Source of the DNA: Corythucha ciliata
Lineage: Eukaryota; Arthropoda; Insecta; Hemiptera; Tingidae
Length of the DNA stretch: 64,000 nucleotides
Assembly (NCBI GenBank): GCA_038030265.1
Contig: CM075939.1
Span: forward strand, 6,739,253-6,803,252
Direction: 5' to 3'
How positions within the stretch are numbered: position 1 is the stretch's first letter; the number at the start of each line of letters is the position of its first letter. The notes beneath the pieces were generated by a model that saw nothing but the letters and a program-made list of their open reading frames with translations, made no database searches and was not told the DNA's origin. A program made the translations under genes and the position numbers. Shown piece by piece: positions 63,725-64,000 of this stretch.

Positions 63725-64000
63725 TCGCTTGTAAAATTGTGAAAAACGCTATGACTCGCAGCTGAAATTGAGAAAAACTGCTGAAATTTATGGCTTTTTT
63801 TATTGAGAAAAAGCGCTACCTGACATTGAGACAATGCAAAATCACGAATTTGGGGCAAAATCGGAACTGAAATCAGGAAATGGCGCTAATTCACGCAGCT
63901 AAAACTGATAAAAGCACTAATTCAACGATGGAAAGAGAAAAACGCGAATTCGCGTCTTAAAAAACCAGAAACACGCTAATTCACAGCTAAAATTTTGATG
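63725..64000 (-). repeat. Degenerate ~30-bp minisatellite, family A, array 5
   Basis: Complement orientation (GCTGAAATTGAGAAAAACTGC, CGCTAATTCACAGCTAAAAT). It runs off the end of the window. Confidence 0.75.

Noticed and set aside
1..64000. tRNA or rRNA genes
   Set aside because: A scan by eye for box B-like GGTTCGAATCC words with a matching acceptor stem, and for rRNA core words, found none that held up; a covariance-model scan would be needed to be certain.

Overview
This is a stretch of animal genomic DNA, almost certainly from an arthropod and probably an insect. The evidence is an AT-rich background, an errantivirus-type LTR element with an env gene, several classes of non-LTR retrotransposon, many short hairpin DNA elements, microsatellites and homopolymer runs, and one 500-N scaffold gap. 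The species cannot be named from the sequence. I could not identify any single-copy host protein gene, tRNA, rRNA or CRISPR array with confidence. Nearly everything recognisable is mobile or repetitive, so the window reads as heterochromatin-like or intronic/intergenic DNA.

Layout. 1-4.9 kb: a nested foldback element with a 50-A run, an AT-rich dispersed repeat, a degraded Penelope-like element (GIY-YIG remnant) with flanking inverted repeats and a 13-bp direct repeat that looks like a target duplication, and small hairpin elements. 5.0-12.5 kb: a 7.4-kb Ty3/gypsy errantivirus-like provirus with two LTRs that read as identical, a 4-bp target duplication, gag, pol (broken by a 4-bp tandem duplication and with an altered integrase triad) and env. 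12.5-15.6 kb: 'TACAGGGTGT' modules in inverted orientation and a second copy of the AT-rich repeat. 15.7-21.6 kb: a very degenerate ~30-bp minisatellite (family A), then another ~30-bp family (C). 21.6-23.3 kb: a decayed gypsy gag-pol fragment on the minus strand. 23.5-27.2 kb: hairpin elements, including a pair of ~500-bp diverged inverted arms. 28.7-33.0 kb: a CR1-group LINE on the minus strand with two open reading frames. 33.6-37.1 kb: an element with CACTGGGAAAAAA termini and dense ACGGTAA-like subterminal repeats, carrying a nested 829-bp TA-flanked hairpin element. 37.4-41.3 kb: a ~220-bp direct duplication and a GC-rich, promoter-like patch. 41.3-42.7 kb: family A again, running into the gap at 42728-43227. 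44.2-46.8 kb: an 18-bp minisatellite (family B) split by an 843-bp hAT-like element that itself carries family C repeats. 47.0-51.0 kb: a frameshifted I-group LINE (endonuclease, RT, RNase H) on the minus strand with a poly(A) tail. 54.3-55.3 kb: a second family B array, then a 242-bp hAT-like MITE. 58.3-61.8 and 63.7-64.0 kb: family A again.

There is no operon-like cooperation here; the units are independent mobile elements at different stages of decay. The provirus and the CR1-group LINE look youngest. The gypsy fragment, the I-group LINE and the Penelope remnant are old. The most unusual feature is the family of short, degenerate minisatellites (A, B, C, D). They occupy well over 10 kb, change orientation within arrays, and in one clear case (C in the hAT-like element) travel inside a DNA transposon.
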